The notes under the pieces were generated by a model, which saw only the letters and a list, made by a program, of their open reading frames with translations, did no database searches and had not been told where the DNA came from. Positions 9,826-21,385 of a stretch of 64,000 nt of DNA are shown here, in pieces (the first letter of the stretch is position 1; each line of letters starts with the position of its first letter). This stretch comes from Massariosphaeria phaeospora (Eukaryota; Ascomycota; Dothideomycetes; Pleosporales): assembly GCA_011032825.1 (NCBI GenBank), contig JAADJZ010000020.1, positions 372,001-436,000 of the forward strand, given 5' to 3'. A program made the translations under genes and the position numbers.

Positions 9826-11112
9826 CTATGTCTTCGGTACGCCTTGCGGGTGGGTAGCAGCCCAGTGCTCTGCCTTCAAAACCTGCGGATCAAACTTCTC
9901 GAATCCGAAATTCCAAATCTTCTCCGCAACGCTCCGCCCATGTTTACTAGCGGGTCCATAGTCATCGACCTTGCTGCTCTTCCCGCCCACGTGCTGGATA
10001 ACGCTCGGCGTAAGCGCCCATCGCAACTCGTCGTGCTGATCTGCGTATTCTTCTGTGATCACGTCGACGAACCCGACACGCCGTTCGCGGTAGTAGTTGA
10101 TGAGCGTCATGGCTTTGTCGCGCGGGAACACGAAACCTTGACTGCAGCACCCATACTGGGGCATGTAGTTTATGCCGGCGGGGAGCGGGCGGACGGTTGC
10201 TCGGCCGAGAGCGAAAAAGAGAAGGATGCAAGTGACTGTTGTACCGCCTACGATGTAGATAACTCGGTCCGTAAGAAGGCGCTTTGTGAGGGGAGAGAAG
10301 AAACGCAGTAATAGAAGTAGAGCCGCTGGACATGCGAGGAATAAGCTTGAGTATAAAAGATACGTCCCTGCATTTTCGGAGTTCCAGCCCAGGAACTCTT
10401 CCGTATAGAACAAGCGCAGGTAAAGAAACTCCGGTGAAGCTCTGGTTAGCGCGGACAACTGCTCCGCCTGCTCGATTCCCGCCATGGTTCTGTGATACCA
10501 TCCGTCCATGGCCACGATATCGTCCTCGAAAACGGTAATGTATGGTGTATCGCGCTTGTGACAGGCCGTCACCAGGTACGAATAGTCATACAAGCCCTTT
10601 TCCAGGAAGAGCCCGCCTTCCTCCTCCATCTGCTGGATGTGCGTGTTATTGCTGTCCATGACATTGTACGTCAAGATCTCGTCCGCGAGCTCCTCGAGCC
10701 AATGTTCGGTATAGGCAGGATGTATGCTCGGATCCGAGTGTGGGATGAAAACCATCAGGTAGATTTCGGCGCGCTCCTCGGGCGTCAGCCCCTCCAACAG
10801 CGACCCCACGGCATCGCGCAAGTACCGCGTGCCATTGCGTGCGATGGAGGGTATGCCGACGCAGAGTTTCTTCCCGGTGAGCATCTTATCCGGCGAGCCC
10901 GTGCCCTGCTGGTTGCTTGAAATGGTACCATTCTCGACGGCCGATATGTACTCGAGGGCCTGCTGCTTGCGGAAGGCCGAGTAAGACGGGGTATAGCCAG
11001 TCCGCGGGTTGAAGAATAGGGAGGTGGGGTCGCGCGACGAGACCGAGTGGAGGCGGTAGACGAGGACGAGGGCGACGAAGAGGAGGACGGCGGGGACGAG
11101 GCGCGGGACCAT
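9826..11112 (-). CDS. PGAP4/TMEM246-like GPI-GalNAc transferase
   Basis: Intronless, 428 residues. An N-terminal signal-anchor helix (about 5-20) is followed by a luminal GT-A-like domain with the acidic metal-binding motif EDD (196-198, in VFEDDIVAMDGW). A pair of hydrophobic helices (about 250-271 and 283-302) is inserted in the catalytic domain and is followed by GCCSQGFVFP. This transmembrane hairpin inside the glycosyltransferase domain is the signature of animal PGAP4 (TMEM246), which adds GalNAc to GPI anchors in the Golgi. Fungal relatives are usually only annotated as integral membrane proteins. Family is well supported; the donor sugar in fungi is inferred. Confidence 0.8.
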   Translation of the reverse strand: MVPRLVPAVLLFVALVLVYRLHSVSSRDPTSLFFNPRTGYTPSYSAFRKQQALEYISAVENGTISSNQQGTGSPDKMLTGKKLCVGIPSIARNGTRYLRDAVGSLLEGLTPEERAEIYLMVFIPHSDPSIHPAYTEHWLEELADEILTYNVMDSNNTHIQQMEEEGGLFLEKGLYDYSYLVTACHKRDTPYITVFEDDIVAMDGWYHRTMAGIEQAEQLSALTRASPEFLYLRLFYTEEFLGWNSENAGTYLLYSSLFLACPAALLLLLRFFSPLTKRLLTDRVIYIVGGTTVTCILLFFALGRATVRPLPAGINYMPQYGCCSQGFVFPRDKAMTLINYYRERRVGFVDVITEEYADQHDELRWALTPSVIQHVGGKSSKVDDYGPASKHGRSVAEKIWNFGFEKFDPQVLKAEHWAATHPQGVPKT

Positions 11113-11658
11113 GGCGGGCGAGGAATAGATAGGTGGTAGCTGAGGGGGCAGAGACGCAGCATTTAAATCATGGCGACAGACGGCCAGACGGTGAGAGGCG
11201 CCGCGGTGTATAAAGATCAGCTAGTTGTGCAGGCTGACGGTTGCCGAGGTTCGCATGCTTCGATTTTGAAGCCAGTGAATGACAGAAGGGAGAGGTAAAA
11301 CGAGATGTTCATGGAGTAGTATAGTGTAGCTCCCACGGAGCTAAAGTCAGGAGCCCGGCTCTCTCACGGCTGCACGGCCGCTCAGGCCTGGAGATGACTT
11401 GCGCGCCTCGGGCGAGTCGGCAGGCAGCGGAAGCGGAGAGGCAGACGCGGGCGCCACACGGTGAATGCACCAGCCACACCCGTTGGCCCCGCGGGGAAGT
11501 GGCGCTCGGTGATGACGCGCCACTGCGATCCTCTTGACTGCCTAGGAGATTCTAGCAACACGTAGGTTGTCGACTCTTACTACAACGCACTACTGTATCT
11601 AGCATACTGGTATTGCAATCTATCGTGTTCTACTGTCCTAGGTTTCTGGCATTACTCG
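11113..11658. other. divergent promoter region
   Basis: 546 bp between the PGAP4-like gene and the next plus-strand gene. GC-rich in the middle; no ORF of note and no clear TATA box. Confidence 0.5.
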
Positions 11659-13301
11659 ATGCCCAAGAAACACGCCCCGGCCTACACTCACACCAAGCCG
11701 ACCTATGTCTCTCGCCCGGGCGCCTCGTCCGCCGCATCTGCGGAGCCCCCGACGGTCAACGAGCGTATACAGCAGCTGCGCCGCGAGCAGACACCCAGGG
11801 CGACAGTAGAGCGCAGGAATGAGGTCACGGAAGTGGTAACACACCGCACCGTTCCGCCGGAGCTTCGGCGTATATTGCACATGGCTGAGGTTGACGCTCC
11901 ACCCCCGAAGCCAGGCACTCGAAATCGACTCCTCGGCAGACGACCGCCCCCGGGACCAGCTGCACCGGGCAGCTGGCTACAATCGAGTCGATATGCACCG
12001 GCGAAGCGGGCACAAGGCGAGACGGGGCCGGCGAGGTTCTGCGCGCTGGCAAGGGCGAATGATGCCGAGTTCAAGGTAGGCTCTCACGCCTCCACCGGCA
12101 GCACCTTTGCCAAACTTGACGAGTACATCTCTCACTGCTGCAGCGCCTCCCGCCGAGTCGCAGTCTAGTGCACCACTGTCTGCGGACCTTTGCCTTGCAC
12201 TGGGAAGAGCTCTCCGAATATGAGCAGCACCACCTCCCCGCCCTCCCCATCCCGCTCAAAGAGGCATTGCTGAGCTATCTCTCCCTCTACGGCCATCGAC
12301 GAAGCCTGGACTTCAGGTCCTTCAAGATTATGTTCCATGCTGCGACCGGCTCCGAAGACATACGGTTTCTGGACCTTACAAACCTACTGAACGACGGATT
12401 TGCAGTAGGGGATCTGAAAAAGTGCTTGGCTCGCCCATTCCGCGATACTGATGTCGTCACTGGCCTGGGCAACGTTTCCTTGGGGGCTAGCAAAAGTAGC
12501 GGGAAAACGCCAGTTGAAGTGGCCGATTCGTGGGACGATGAAGCTGAAGAGCCGACTGTGACTGTACCATTAACTCTGCGTGTTCCCACGTTCCCGAACC
12601 TCACACGGCTCTCGCTGGCGTATCCTGGGGCCTCTGGCTCTTGGGCCGATCTCCTGACACTCTCGTCAAGTCTAAAGAAACTCACGCATCTATCGCTGGC
12701 CTACTGGCCACGCCCCTCTATGACGCCGAATGCCGTAACCGCGTCCATGGTCTCCAAGCACAGCGCCCCGATCTCGCTCGGTGGCTCCCACTTTTACTCC
12801 GACCTGGACGACGACTGGCACGAGGCAGCGAACATCTTGCGCCGCCTCTCGCTCAACACCTACTCGCTAACATGGCTAGATCTGGAAGGCTGCACCTGGC
12901 ACAAAGCATTGACCGTGTCCGACGTTGGCCAGGGGAGCACGGCGGCCAGAAGAGGGAGACTAGATGACTGGGTCCAGCCGATCACTGCACCCGGTCCCGA
13001 CTGGAATACTGCATGGCGGCAGATCGAGTACATTAATCTCTTCCAGGGCTGGATCCCGGGGAACAGACCCGCGCTACAGAGCATGCCCGCGGGGGTCGTG
13101 GCGGTACAATTGATGCGCTGGTTGAGAGACAACAAAGATGAGAGCGATATGAAGGCGAAGGTGAGTAGCATTGACACGGGATATGTGGTTGCGCAGTGGG
13201 TGGATCGTGAGAAGGAGGCGAGGAGTGTTGGGGCTAGTGTACAACGTCTGAGGAAAGCGGCGGCGGGGAAGTGGTGCGCTGTTGACCATGGATGGGGTTG
13301 A
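11659..13301 (+). CDS. conserved fungal protein with leucine-rich C-terminal half
   Basis: Exon 1 is 11659-12075, the intron 12076-12143 (GTAGGC..CTGCAG, phase 0), and exon 2 12144-13301, giving 524 residues. The N-terminal part is basic and disordered, with NERIQQLRREQTPR and VPPELRRILHMAEVDAPPPK. The C-terminal part has repeated leucine-rich steps (LTRLSLAYPG, LKKLTHLSLAYW, LTWLDLEGCTW), as in irregular LRR folds. I recognise this architecture from hypothetical proteins of filamentous fungi but know no function. Without the intron the first frame would stop at 12168. Confidence 0.75.
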
Positions 13302-13580
13302 GTGACTATGATCCAAATGGAGTATTCTTCAGCATACTTTAGCTATAGAACCGTGTTTGGAGACCAGCTCAGCTCATGAGAAGCCACACGCCAAGGGACT
13401 TGTCAAGATAACAAAGCTACACGAGGGCTTCCTCGGGTAGTTTTGTCGCGGGGCACGTAGGCTCGAGCCTCGTCTCTGGAAATCTGTCCTACGGCTAGAG
13501 GAAGGCGATCGTTGTACGATTCGGAGAGGGTATTAAGAGAGAGTTAGAACTCAAAAAAGGGTACCCATCCCTTGTTTATC

Positions 13581-13594
13581 ACCTACTAGTAGGT
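13581..13594. repeat. perfect palindrome ACCTACTAGTAGGT
   Basis: 14 bp, fully self-complementary. It lies 79 bp upstream of the hairpin at 13660. Could be a dimeric regulator site or chance. Confidence 0.4.
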
Positions 13595-13659
13595 TCTCAG
13601 AGCCAGAAAACACTCGTGTCTACCTCGTGTACAGCCCACACCAACTCGCGGAGGGGCTC

Positions 13660-13696
13660 AAGGTTGATGACCCATCACACCTGGGTCGTCAACCTT
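13660..13696. repeat. inverted repeat with 15-bp arms and 7-bp loop
   Basis: Arms AAGGTTGATGACCCA (13660-13674) and TGGGTCGTCAACCTT (13682-13696) pair at 14 of 15 positions plus a G-U pair if transcribed. It lies 360 bp after a gene end, so it is not an obvious terminator. It may be a small mobile-element remnant. Confidence 0.5.
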
Positions 13697-15209
13697 GATC
13701 GTGTCGGCCCACTGCCCCGATGGGACTGTTGACAGTTCAGTTCCACAATTGGCTATCCAGGTGCTCGCCATGCCTAAGCGGAACGTTCGAACGCTACTAG
13801 GCATAAACAACGGCGTTTAGCAACGCATCCCGCTGACTACGTCCAATTTACCAGACGTTTCCGCGCGGTTCAAGGGGAATGTAGCGCTGGAGGACGATAC
13901 GATGAAACCCGAAGCCCCGAGCGAGATATCTACGAGCATGTCTTGGGCTACGCGGTTACCGCGGCTAGGGGTATACGAAATTTGGGATTTTGGCGGTTGT
14001 GCTGAGATGAAAAGACCACGGTAGCTGTGGAAAGAAAGAAGACAGGGTAATCTAGCCAGTGTATCGGAGTTGCAGTATCGGCTGATAGAGACAACGGAAA
14101 AAGGATATCGTTCAAGAAGTGGGGACAGTGTGTGTATCCATGGCGTCCGCATGAAATGAAGGTGTAGTACCTAGCCGTTTGGCCGTTATAACGGAGTAGT
14201 ACTCGTTACACACGATGGTCTAGTGCTTTATTGTCTCTCTTGCGGGTTGGGTTGGGGAAGGTCACACTGCCGCGACCGACTGTACGCTCCACCGTGAAGG
14301 AAGTGGAACTTCTTTAGAGGTTAAAGTTCCGCCGCAACTTTGCGTAGAAATAGGCTACGCGGCCAACGCGATAGCTGTACTCCGTAAATAGACCAGAGTC
14401 CGAAGACCGGATTGCTGGGTTGGGGTTGTCCCCCAATCTATGGTTCGCTTGACTTGAGATAGTTGGATACAATGGCGATGGGGAGGGTGTGAGACAAACC
14501 CCGCGCCTCAAAACCGTTGAACGAACGTTGAAACTTGAAACCTTGGTGCTGGGGCTCGCTGCGACAAAAAAAAGAAAGAGAAGCTGGCGCTGGCGCTGGC
14601 GCTGGCGACGAGACCGCAGAATTGTGCGACAAGACGACACAGGCGCGGAATCGAGGGATCTGGGTCGGGTCCGGCTGCGTAGAGCGCCTCTAGTAAATCG
14701 GACTCTGGAAGCTTTCCCAGACCTATGATGGAACAAGCGGAAACACCATCATACGCATCATCCTCATGCATGACGACGCTCGCACAGCCTCAAGTTTCAA
14801 CACACACCACAATCAGCAGATGCCAGAGCCTGTCGATAAATTGTAAAGGGCGGAAACTCGGGAAGCCGGCCATCTCTCGTTTCGTCATAATGCACCGTTA
14901 ATCTGCACGATAGACGAGGTGTCGATTGCTGAGCCTGGGAAACTGAATCTGGATGTATGGGGGTGAATATAAGGTGCAGCGACTGAAGACAGGGTGGTGT
15001 GGAAAATACTGCACCTGAGGCGATCATTACCTTTTGTTGGTGCTGGTGAGTACCAGTCCAGTACGCAGTCCGATGCAGACGTGGGGGATAGCTTGGCAGT
15101 TGGTCTGCCCTGCTTACTAACATATGGCCTGTGCGATGCGGCCGATTTGATATTGATCTTGTGCGGGGATCTCACCAGGCTCCCGTCGACGACTTCGTAC
15201 CCAACCACC

Positions 15210-16490
15210 ATGGCGTCTTTCCTCTCCCTCCCCTCGGAATTACGCGACGTCATCTACGACTACTGCTTCCTTGACAATACGTACCTGCTCAACGAGCGCG
15301 ACCATTGGTATGTCCTCCGCTACAAAAGCCAGCTGGGCCGGCGTCACGAAACCGGGTTTGAGTGGCCATGGGCCTGGCATCCGGAACATGCGCCCCAGTG
15401 GATGAGAGCTAGCAAGCAGATCTTGGAAGAATCGCGCGCGCAATTCTATCGCCATGCTGTCTGCTACGACTTTCTAGACGAAGAGCAGCATCGCGGAGGC
15501 GGCGGCAAAAGACGCTGGAGTGACAAGAGGGGGCAGCCTGCAGAGTTCAAGACGCTGGTTACGTGCGGGCTGTTCAACTTTGAGTTTGTTAAGTTCCTCG
15601 ACTATGAGAAACACGAAGACTGTGGACTGTACTTGGTGTCGGATGTGAAGATGTTTGGAGCGTTGGACAATGGCGGGGAGAACACCGAGGAGATACAAGA
15701 CGCGGACCCTACCGACTGGCAATACCGTGGTATGACCATCACGGCGGCACCGTACCGTGATCATGATCGGAGCCGCCCTCCCCTCCCTCATTTGCACTCG
15801 CTGCGAACGGCCGTCGTGCCCTTGGAGTTGACCATGCGGGTGTCGCTCAACTCTGGCTGGGTAGCATGGGATCCGATTCGCCCGTACTATCGGGCATTCG
15901 ATCTCTCTTATCTGGAACAAGCAGCCGCAACACCGCCCCTCTTCTCTCGCGTTGAGTTTGTAATCCATGAGCCCATGTACAGCCCTAGTGGCCTCTCGCC
16001 ATTGGATTCAACGCTGGACGATGAAGTTGAGGCCATGCCTCTGTTTCAGGTTGAATTAAAGCGTATTATCAAACTCCTTGTTAAGTCGGACGGCTGTCAT
16101 GTCCGCCAGTGGTTCTCGCCAGAGACGAAGACAAGCAGCGGCTATTTCGTTGGGGAGGACAGCGATCAAGAGTACTTTCCAGGACGCGTATTCACAACCC
16201 AGAAGTGGCATGTGGAAGCACGACGGAGTGTAGATGGTGCTGGAGTTGTGGAAGAGACGATAGAGGGGTGGAACAACGTTCCGGGGCTGTGGGCATTTCA
16301 TGGCGGGATGGGGGACATGTACAAACTGCGAGGGGAGAGCGAGGGGATGCTGATGTACGAGAACTTCAACTCGGACGGGATTGAGCAGACGGGAATTGAC
16401 GAAGGGAAGCGGTATGAGGTGCTGAAGGTCAAGAAACCCGCTATGGCAGGGTGGTCGGATCCAGGCTATGGCAGGATCTCGTCAGCGTGA
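15210..16490 (+). CDS. fungal protein with F-box-like LPSELRDxIY N-terminus
   Basis: Intronless, 426 residues from an ATG in the context AACCACCATGG; a longer upstream open frame exists but lacks this start context. It begins MASFLSLPSELRDVIYDYC, the F-box-like (2EXR/DUF7730-type) opening of a large fungal family. The rest is acidic and Trp/Tyr rich with no catalytic motif. Family members are of unknown function and may act as protein-interaction modules. Confidence 0.8.
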   Translation: MASFLSLPSELRDVIYDYCFLDNTYLLNERDHWYVLRYKSQLGRRHETGFEWPWAWHPEHAPQWMRASKQILEESRAQFYRHAVCYDFLDEEQHRGGGGKRRWSDKRGQPAEFKTLVTCGLFNFEFVKFLDYEKHEDCGLYLVSDVKMFGALDNGGENTEEIQDADPTDWQYRGMTITAAPYRDHDRSRPPLPHLHSLRTAVVPLELTMRVSLNSGWVAWDPIRPYYRAFDLSYLEQAAATPPLFSRVEFVIHEPMYSPSGLSPLDSTLDDEVEAMPLFQVELKRIIKLLVKSDGCHVRQWFSPETKTSSGYFVGEDSDQEYFPGRVFTTQKWHVEARRSVDGAGVVEETIEGWNNVPGLWAFHGGMGDMYKLRGESEGMLMYENFNSDGIEQTGIDEGKRYEVLKVKKPAMAGWSDPGYGRISSA

Positions 16491-17856
16491 TAGACAATAT
16501 CTAGTATACTAGATACAATAGGGCTTTGTAAGGATAGAGATAGATTATCTACCTGTTGCTCAAATCTCTTAGGCAGTCAAGAGGATCGTCTAAAGTCCTT
16601 GTTTGACGTGAAGTGGCTCGTGCTAGGCCTGTAATCCGGTTCTTAGCTAGAACTTGAAGTGAAATGGCCAAGGGGGCAGTTCCGAATCGAGCAGGTGGAG
16701 TTGAGAGTCGTGCGAGATGCTACCGGGCGTTATACAGCCAACGGCCATGATGCCAGCGCTAGAAGCTGGAGGGCAGGCGGTGGTTTTGGATATATTCCTA
16801 TCCCAGACGAGTTGCCAGAAGTGGATCGGAGGACTTGGCCGCGAAGCAGTGGCTACAAATGGCGAAGACTAGCCGGGAGCGCTAAGGCGGAAACGGGAGG
16901 AGGCTGCTTGGCCGTAATGTTTCAGCCTGCCGCCGCCCAACAGCCGCGCCGTCCGAGGTTCGAGGTTCGAAGCAGACAGATGGCGCTCTGACGTTAGCGT
17001 CTGCAGTCTGATGCTAGATACTACTGGGATGCTGCGGCGTGGAGAGGGCAGCATCCGGCACAGCCCGGCGTTCGTAACTTCGTAACATAGCGACGAGCCA
17101 GCGTCACCGAATCACGGCCGAATGCAGTGCGTGGCGCTTCATTGACAGCCCCTCGTAGACGCGTCGCCCCCTTCAGGGTGGAGGCTGGCCGAGCGCCCTG
17201 GAATGTGGAGTGGTGGTCATGATTAGGTACGCAGGTGAGGCATAGCAGTGCGCATGCGGCATAGCCTCCACAGACAGCCGCAGAGATAGCATATGAGAGC
17301 GAGCCGTTGAAGCGCGACACCCACCTCCTGCTCACGCACTCTCTGGCTGAATTCGGACTCGTTGACAATACAATTGCAAAAAGAGCCCACGCCTGGCCGA
17401 GATAGAGACGACGTCGACTGTCGTCCACTCATCGCCGGCGGAGGCGTCAGCGTGCTAGCGCCGCCTACCTGAAACACGGTCCTCGCAACCCTCAAAAACT
17501 CGAGGGGCCTGCATCTCGACGACAAGCACATCGCACATCGCACCAACTGTGTCCTCTCTTTTTCAACCCCAGCACCACCACCACACTCGCTCGCTGCTTC
17601 ACCCCGCCCGTCTGATCACGTTCCGCCTGCCGATAACGTCTGCAGTTCCCCGGGCCACGCCTTCCCCCGTCCACGGCTCCACGCAGGCCCGCGCACCCAC
17701 CCGGCCAATTTATTCGAGAGCAGGGGCCGCTGCACTTCCCCCCAACACTTTATATCCTTACCACGGCTCTTGCACGCCCTCGCGCCCTCACCTCCATCGC
17801 TCCCCTCGCGCCCTCGTCGCGCCCGCATCGCCTCCCAAGGCCAGCCACCGGCCACG
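16491..17856. other. intergenic region upstream of OCH1
   Basis: About 1.4 kb. The ORFs here (e.g. 16659-16991 plus, 17021-17428 minus) have no domain or start context. The last 350 bp is C-rich and pyrimidine-rich, typical of a fungal promoter/5' UTR. Confidence 0.55.
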
Positions 17857-19081
17857 ATGCTCTCCTTCAAGAAAGCCCTGATCGCCTCGCTCGCCGTCCT
17901 GACGCTCTTCTTCATCTTCAAGTCGCAGCACTCGCCCGGCACGCAGCCCGCGCCCTTTCGCAATGCCAACGACATGCCCAAGCCGACCCTGCTCACGACA
18001 CCGAAATCCGGCTCCCAGCAGCCCGCGAAGCAGGAAACCAGCCACACCCCGACCCCGAAGGCTCAGACAACCGCGGCCGACGCCTTCAACACGCCCGACG
18101 CGCCCAAGAAGAAGCCCAAGACGCAGGTCACCATGGACGAGCTGAAGACGAAGCCGCTCAAGCAGCAGCTCGAATACCAGTTCCCCTACGACGTCGAAGC
18201 CAAGTTCCCGGCCTTCATCTGGCAGACGTGGAAGTACACACCCTCGCAGGGCGAGTTCTCCGAGGAGTTCCGCGAGTCCGAGGCCAGCTGGACCGTCCAC
18301 CACCCGACCTTCGTGCACGAGGTCATCACCGACAACGTCGCCGTGCATCTCATCCGCCACCTCTACGCGTCCGTGCCCGAAGTCCTGGAAGCCTACCACG
18401 CGCTGCCGCTGCCCGTCCTCAAGGCCGACTTCTTCCGCTATCTGATACTGCTCGCCCGTGGCGGCATCTACTCGGACATCGACACCACGGCGCTGAAGAG
18501 TGCGGCGGACTGGATCCCGCACGACGTGAAGAGCAACTCGTACGGCATGGTCATCGGCATTGAGGCCGACCCCGACCGTCCGGACTGGGCCGACTGGTAC
18601 TCGCGCCGCATCCAGTTCTGCCAGTGGACCATACAGTCCAAACCCGGTCATCCCGTGCTTATCGAGGTCGTCGCGAACATCACCAAGGAGACGCTCCAGC
18701 GCAAGGCCGAGCACAGGCTCACCAAGGACCACAAGGGCATCATCGAGTTCACCGGGCCTGCCGTCTGGACCGACACCATCTTCTCGTTCTTCAACAACCC
18801 CGATTACTTCGACTTGAGCTCCGGCAAGGGGAACGTGACCTGGGAGCACTTCACCGGCATGAAGGAGCCCAAGAAGATCGGCGACGTCATCGTTTTGCCT
18901 ATTACGAGCTTCAGCCCGGGCGTCAAGACGATGGGCGCCGGCGAGGAGGACGACCCGATGGCGTTTGTCAAGCACAATTTCGAGGGTATGTTGTTGTGAT
19001 TTGGTATTGTATTAGTGCTAACCGCCCCCAGGCACGTGGAAGCCCGAGAGCGAACGCCACATCGGCGAGATCTTCAACTAA
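17857..19081 (+). CDS. OCH1: Och1-like initiating alpha-1,6-mannosyltransferase (GT32)
   Basis: Exon 1 is 17857-18985, the intron 18986-19031 (GTATGT..CCCCAG), and exon 2 19032-19081, giving 392 residues. It is a type II Golgi protein: a short cytosolic tail, a signal-anchor helix (about 6-22) and a Pro/Thr/Lys-rich stem to about residue 105. The GT32 domain carries KADFFRYLILLARGGIYSDID, shown here as its parts KADFFRY and GGIYSDID; D207-I208-D209 is the DXD metal/GDP-mannose motif. The tail NFEGTWKPESERHIGEIFN is typical of fungal Och1 and is only reached by splicing. It starts outer-chain mannosylation of N-glycans, downstream of the OST that contains WBP1 (27-29 kb). Confidence 0.92.
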
Positions 19082-19896
19082 TCGACGATGCAGTTTAATG
19101 AAACGATGCCTTATCCTACCGAAACGACGACTCTTTCTTGTACATGGTTGGTCTCTTGGTCTCACAGAACGGAACACACATAGACGGATGGTTAGACGGG
19201 TACCGCAGGCGGTCTTGCGGAGATACACAGCAACGACGTGGGCATAGCTGAGATCGAGCGGGTCACTAACGCATATAAAGGTCCACGCTGAGCCGCCGCG
19301 TGCGAGCAGCATCGCCTGACATATCGACCACCCGGACTTCCTCCGACCAGAACTTCAAGCGCTGAAGTTTGGCGAACGGAGTTTTGAGGGCGTTTATCTG
19401 GCGTTGCAAAAATATTCGAGAAGTCTTTTTTTTTCTTTTTCTGGGTCTTGTAAGAATATGCGGTCGGCGGCATGACGCACACGCGAGTCACGCGCGAGTC
19501 ACAAACGGGCATGTACGGTAGCGGGCTGTATGAGGAGCGGTGGAGTCGGGTTGGTTGTTATCAACTGAGAAATAAAGAAGAAGAGTTGGCAGTATGCAGT
19601 AAACGTCTTGCGTGAGCTTGTGAGATGTGCTGTGTGATGGCCGGTACGGTACGCCCGGCTCCGCATCTTTGCTATACATACATACTGTGTATGAAAAAGA
19701 AGAGCGAAAAAAGAAAAAGAAAACAAATCGCTGAGCTATAAACCCCTAAGCCAAAATCACATACACCATCCATCCGCACAGAATCCCCGCGGAATCCATC
19801 CATTAACTTAACTTCCCCGTCCCTGGTTTGGTTTGGTTTTTTATCCAGCCCCTCGCACTAGAGAGTCTACCATCTACCCTTAGACGTGACTGACTA
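19082..19896. other. convergent intergenic region
   Basis: Between the OCH1 3' end and the 3' end of the next minus-strand gene. AT-rich stretches and a T-rich run near 19425; no gene seen. Confidence 0.5.
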
Positions 19897-20403
19897 TCAC
19901 CGTCGCCCCGGCACCAAAATCCCCTTAATGAAGCTCAGCGTGTCGTACAGCGTGTCCCCCAGCGTAGGCCGGTACTCGAGTTTCTTGTCGCGCTTGATGC
20001 AGCGCCGCTCTTCGCGGGCTTCTGCGCGTCTGCGCTGCGCTGCTTCTTCTTCTTCTAAGAAGCGTTCGGAGGAGCAAGGAGAGGCGCGGGGGTCGTAGTA
20101 GCGGGGGGAGGTGTAGGGGATGGTGGTGTAGCGCTCGTTGGTGTAATCGTTGTAGTAGGATTGGGGATGCGGATCGGATTGGGAACGGATCGGGCGGGTT
20201 AGAGGGGGGGTGAAGTATGGCGAGGGCGAGGACGGGGAGGCGTGTTGGTGGTGGTGGTGCTGCCGCTGGCGGGAGTGAGATGTTGAGGAGGAGCGGCGGC
20301 GGCGGGGTGGAGATGGGGCGCGAGGGGGTACGGTGCGATTTGGGCGGTTTTGGTACGCGTTGTAGGGCGACTGGGTGTATGTGGGGGTGTAGGAGGATGG
20401 CAT
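19897..20403 (-). CDS. low-complexity protein with conserved C-terminus
   Basis: From ATG 20403-20401 the frame gives 168 residues. The frame stays open upstream to about 20600 without an ATG, so a 5' exon may exist. The N-terminal two-thirds is rich in Pro, Ser, Tyr, Arg and His (HHHHQH run) and looks disordered. The C-terminus is structured and charged: FLEEEEAAQRRRAEAR, then RPTLGDTLYDTLSFIKGIL. This split is typical of fungal proteins with one short binding helix at the end. Function unknown. Confidence 0.6.
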   Translation of the reverse strand: MPSSYTPTYTQSPYNAYQNRPNRTVPPRAPSPPRRRRSSSTSHSRQRQHHHHQHASPSSPSPYFTPPLTRPIRSQSDPHPQSYYNDYTNERYTTIPYTSPRYYDPRASPCSSERFLEEEEAAQRRRAEAREERRCIKRDKKLEYRPTLGDTLYDTLSFIKGILVPGRR

Positions 20404-21385
20404 CGTAGTCGGTTCGAGAGTCGGGGTCTGAGCTGCAGAACTTGGGCGCGGTTCGTAGGGGGAAGCGATAGCTTGTAAATTTGGTTGCTTTGTTGGCGAT
20501 GGAGAGTACAAAGGGGTATGTTTGTGGTATAGGGGTTTTCGGTAACGAGACTGTATAGTGGTGGTATGGTGAGAGCGTGCAAGTGTTCGAGCGAGCGGAA
20601 TACGTTGAAGTTGATATACTCATCGGTACCATGACGCCTCTGTCGTGAGTCTTGACCAACCTTGACCTTTCGAGTCCTCGTTTTTCAACAGCACTTATTC
20701 CGGTCACTGATGCGCAGCAACCTTAGACCGGATAGTCACCTGATCCTCTCCTTTGGGTGTGCATCTCGTAATGGCGCACACAGCCTGGTTGATCTTCAAG
20801 GCTCGTCCCATGTATATGGTGCTTCACCGGTCCTGGAGAGGGAAGGCTGGCAGGGGCGCATATGGAAGCGGGCTTGATTGGCTGGGCCAGTTGCACAGGG
20901 CGCTGGAGACCTGGGTCGAGTGCGGAGATGGGTTGATCTGATGAACGCCTTAGTTAGCAGTGGTTCTGGCGGACCGGTGAGGACGTCAGAATGCTGAGAG
21001 GAGAATGCAGTGTACGCTGAATTTGATTGAAGAATATGAGGCAGAAGTTAAAGAGACAGGCTACCGTATAAACCTTGCCAATATCCGCTGAACGACCGAG
21101 TTCCATCATCCAATTGGAGGCATAGAGCAGAGAAGGGTTTAGGTAGTGATGGTACGATCTAGATAAGTAGCCTTGAACGAGGTGTGATGACGCTCAGATG
21201 CACGTCCGCCTCGTGCCGCGAGAGCAGCACGGCCTTGTGTCAATGGCTAGTTTGTGGGGTACTACTGAGATTGAATGTTTTGCATGGATGTCGATTAAAC
21301 GATCTTTGGTTGACTAGATATTGGGGTCTCAAGTGGAGAGCGGACCCTTTATAAGTCGCACGGACTCTGATCCTATCTAAGCGAG
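20404..21385. other. intergenic region
   Basis: About 1 kb with no supported gene; possible 5' exon of the minus-strand gene near 20410-20690. Otherwise nothing seen. Confidence 0.45.

Larger units (their letters stand above)
13302..15209. other. long intergenic region
   Basis: About 1.9 kb without a supported gene. It contains a 14-bp palindrome (13581-13594), a 15-bp stem hairpin (13660-13696), a 12-bp palindrome CCGTTATAACGG (14182-14193) and a (GCTGGC)4 microsatellite near 14583. Confidence 0.55.

Noticed and set aside
9403..10311. Long plus-strand ORF (302 codons)
   Set aside because: Its second half is antisense to the PGAP4-like gene, whose motifs are unambiguous; no domain in this frame.
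16659..16991. 110-codon plus ORF in the OCH1 upstream region
   Set aside because: No domain, Arg/Trp-rich odd composition and no start context; treated as chance.
17788..18975. 395-codon minus-strand ORF
   Set aside because: Mirror frame of OCH1, a result of high GC at third positions.
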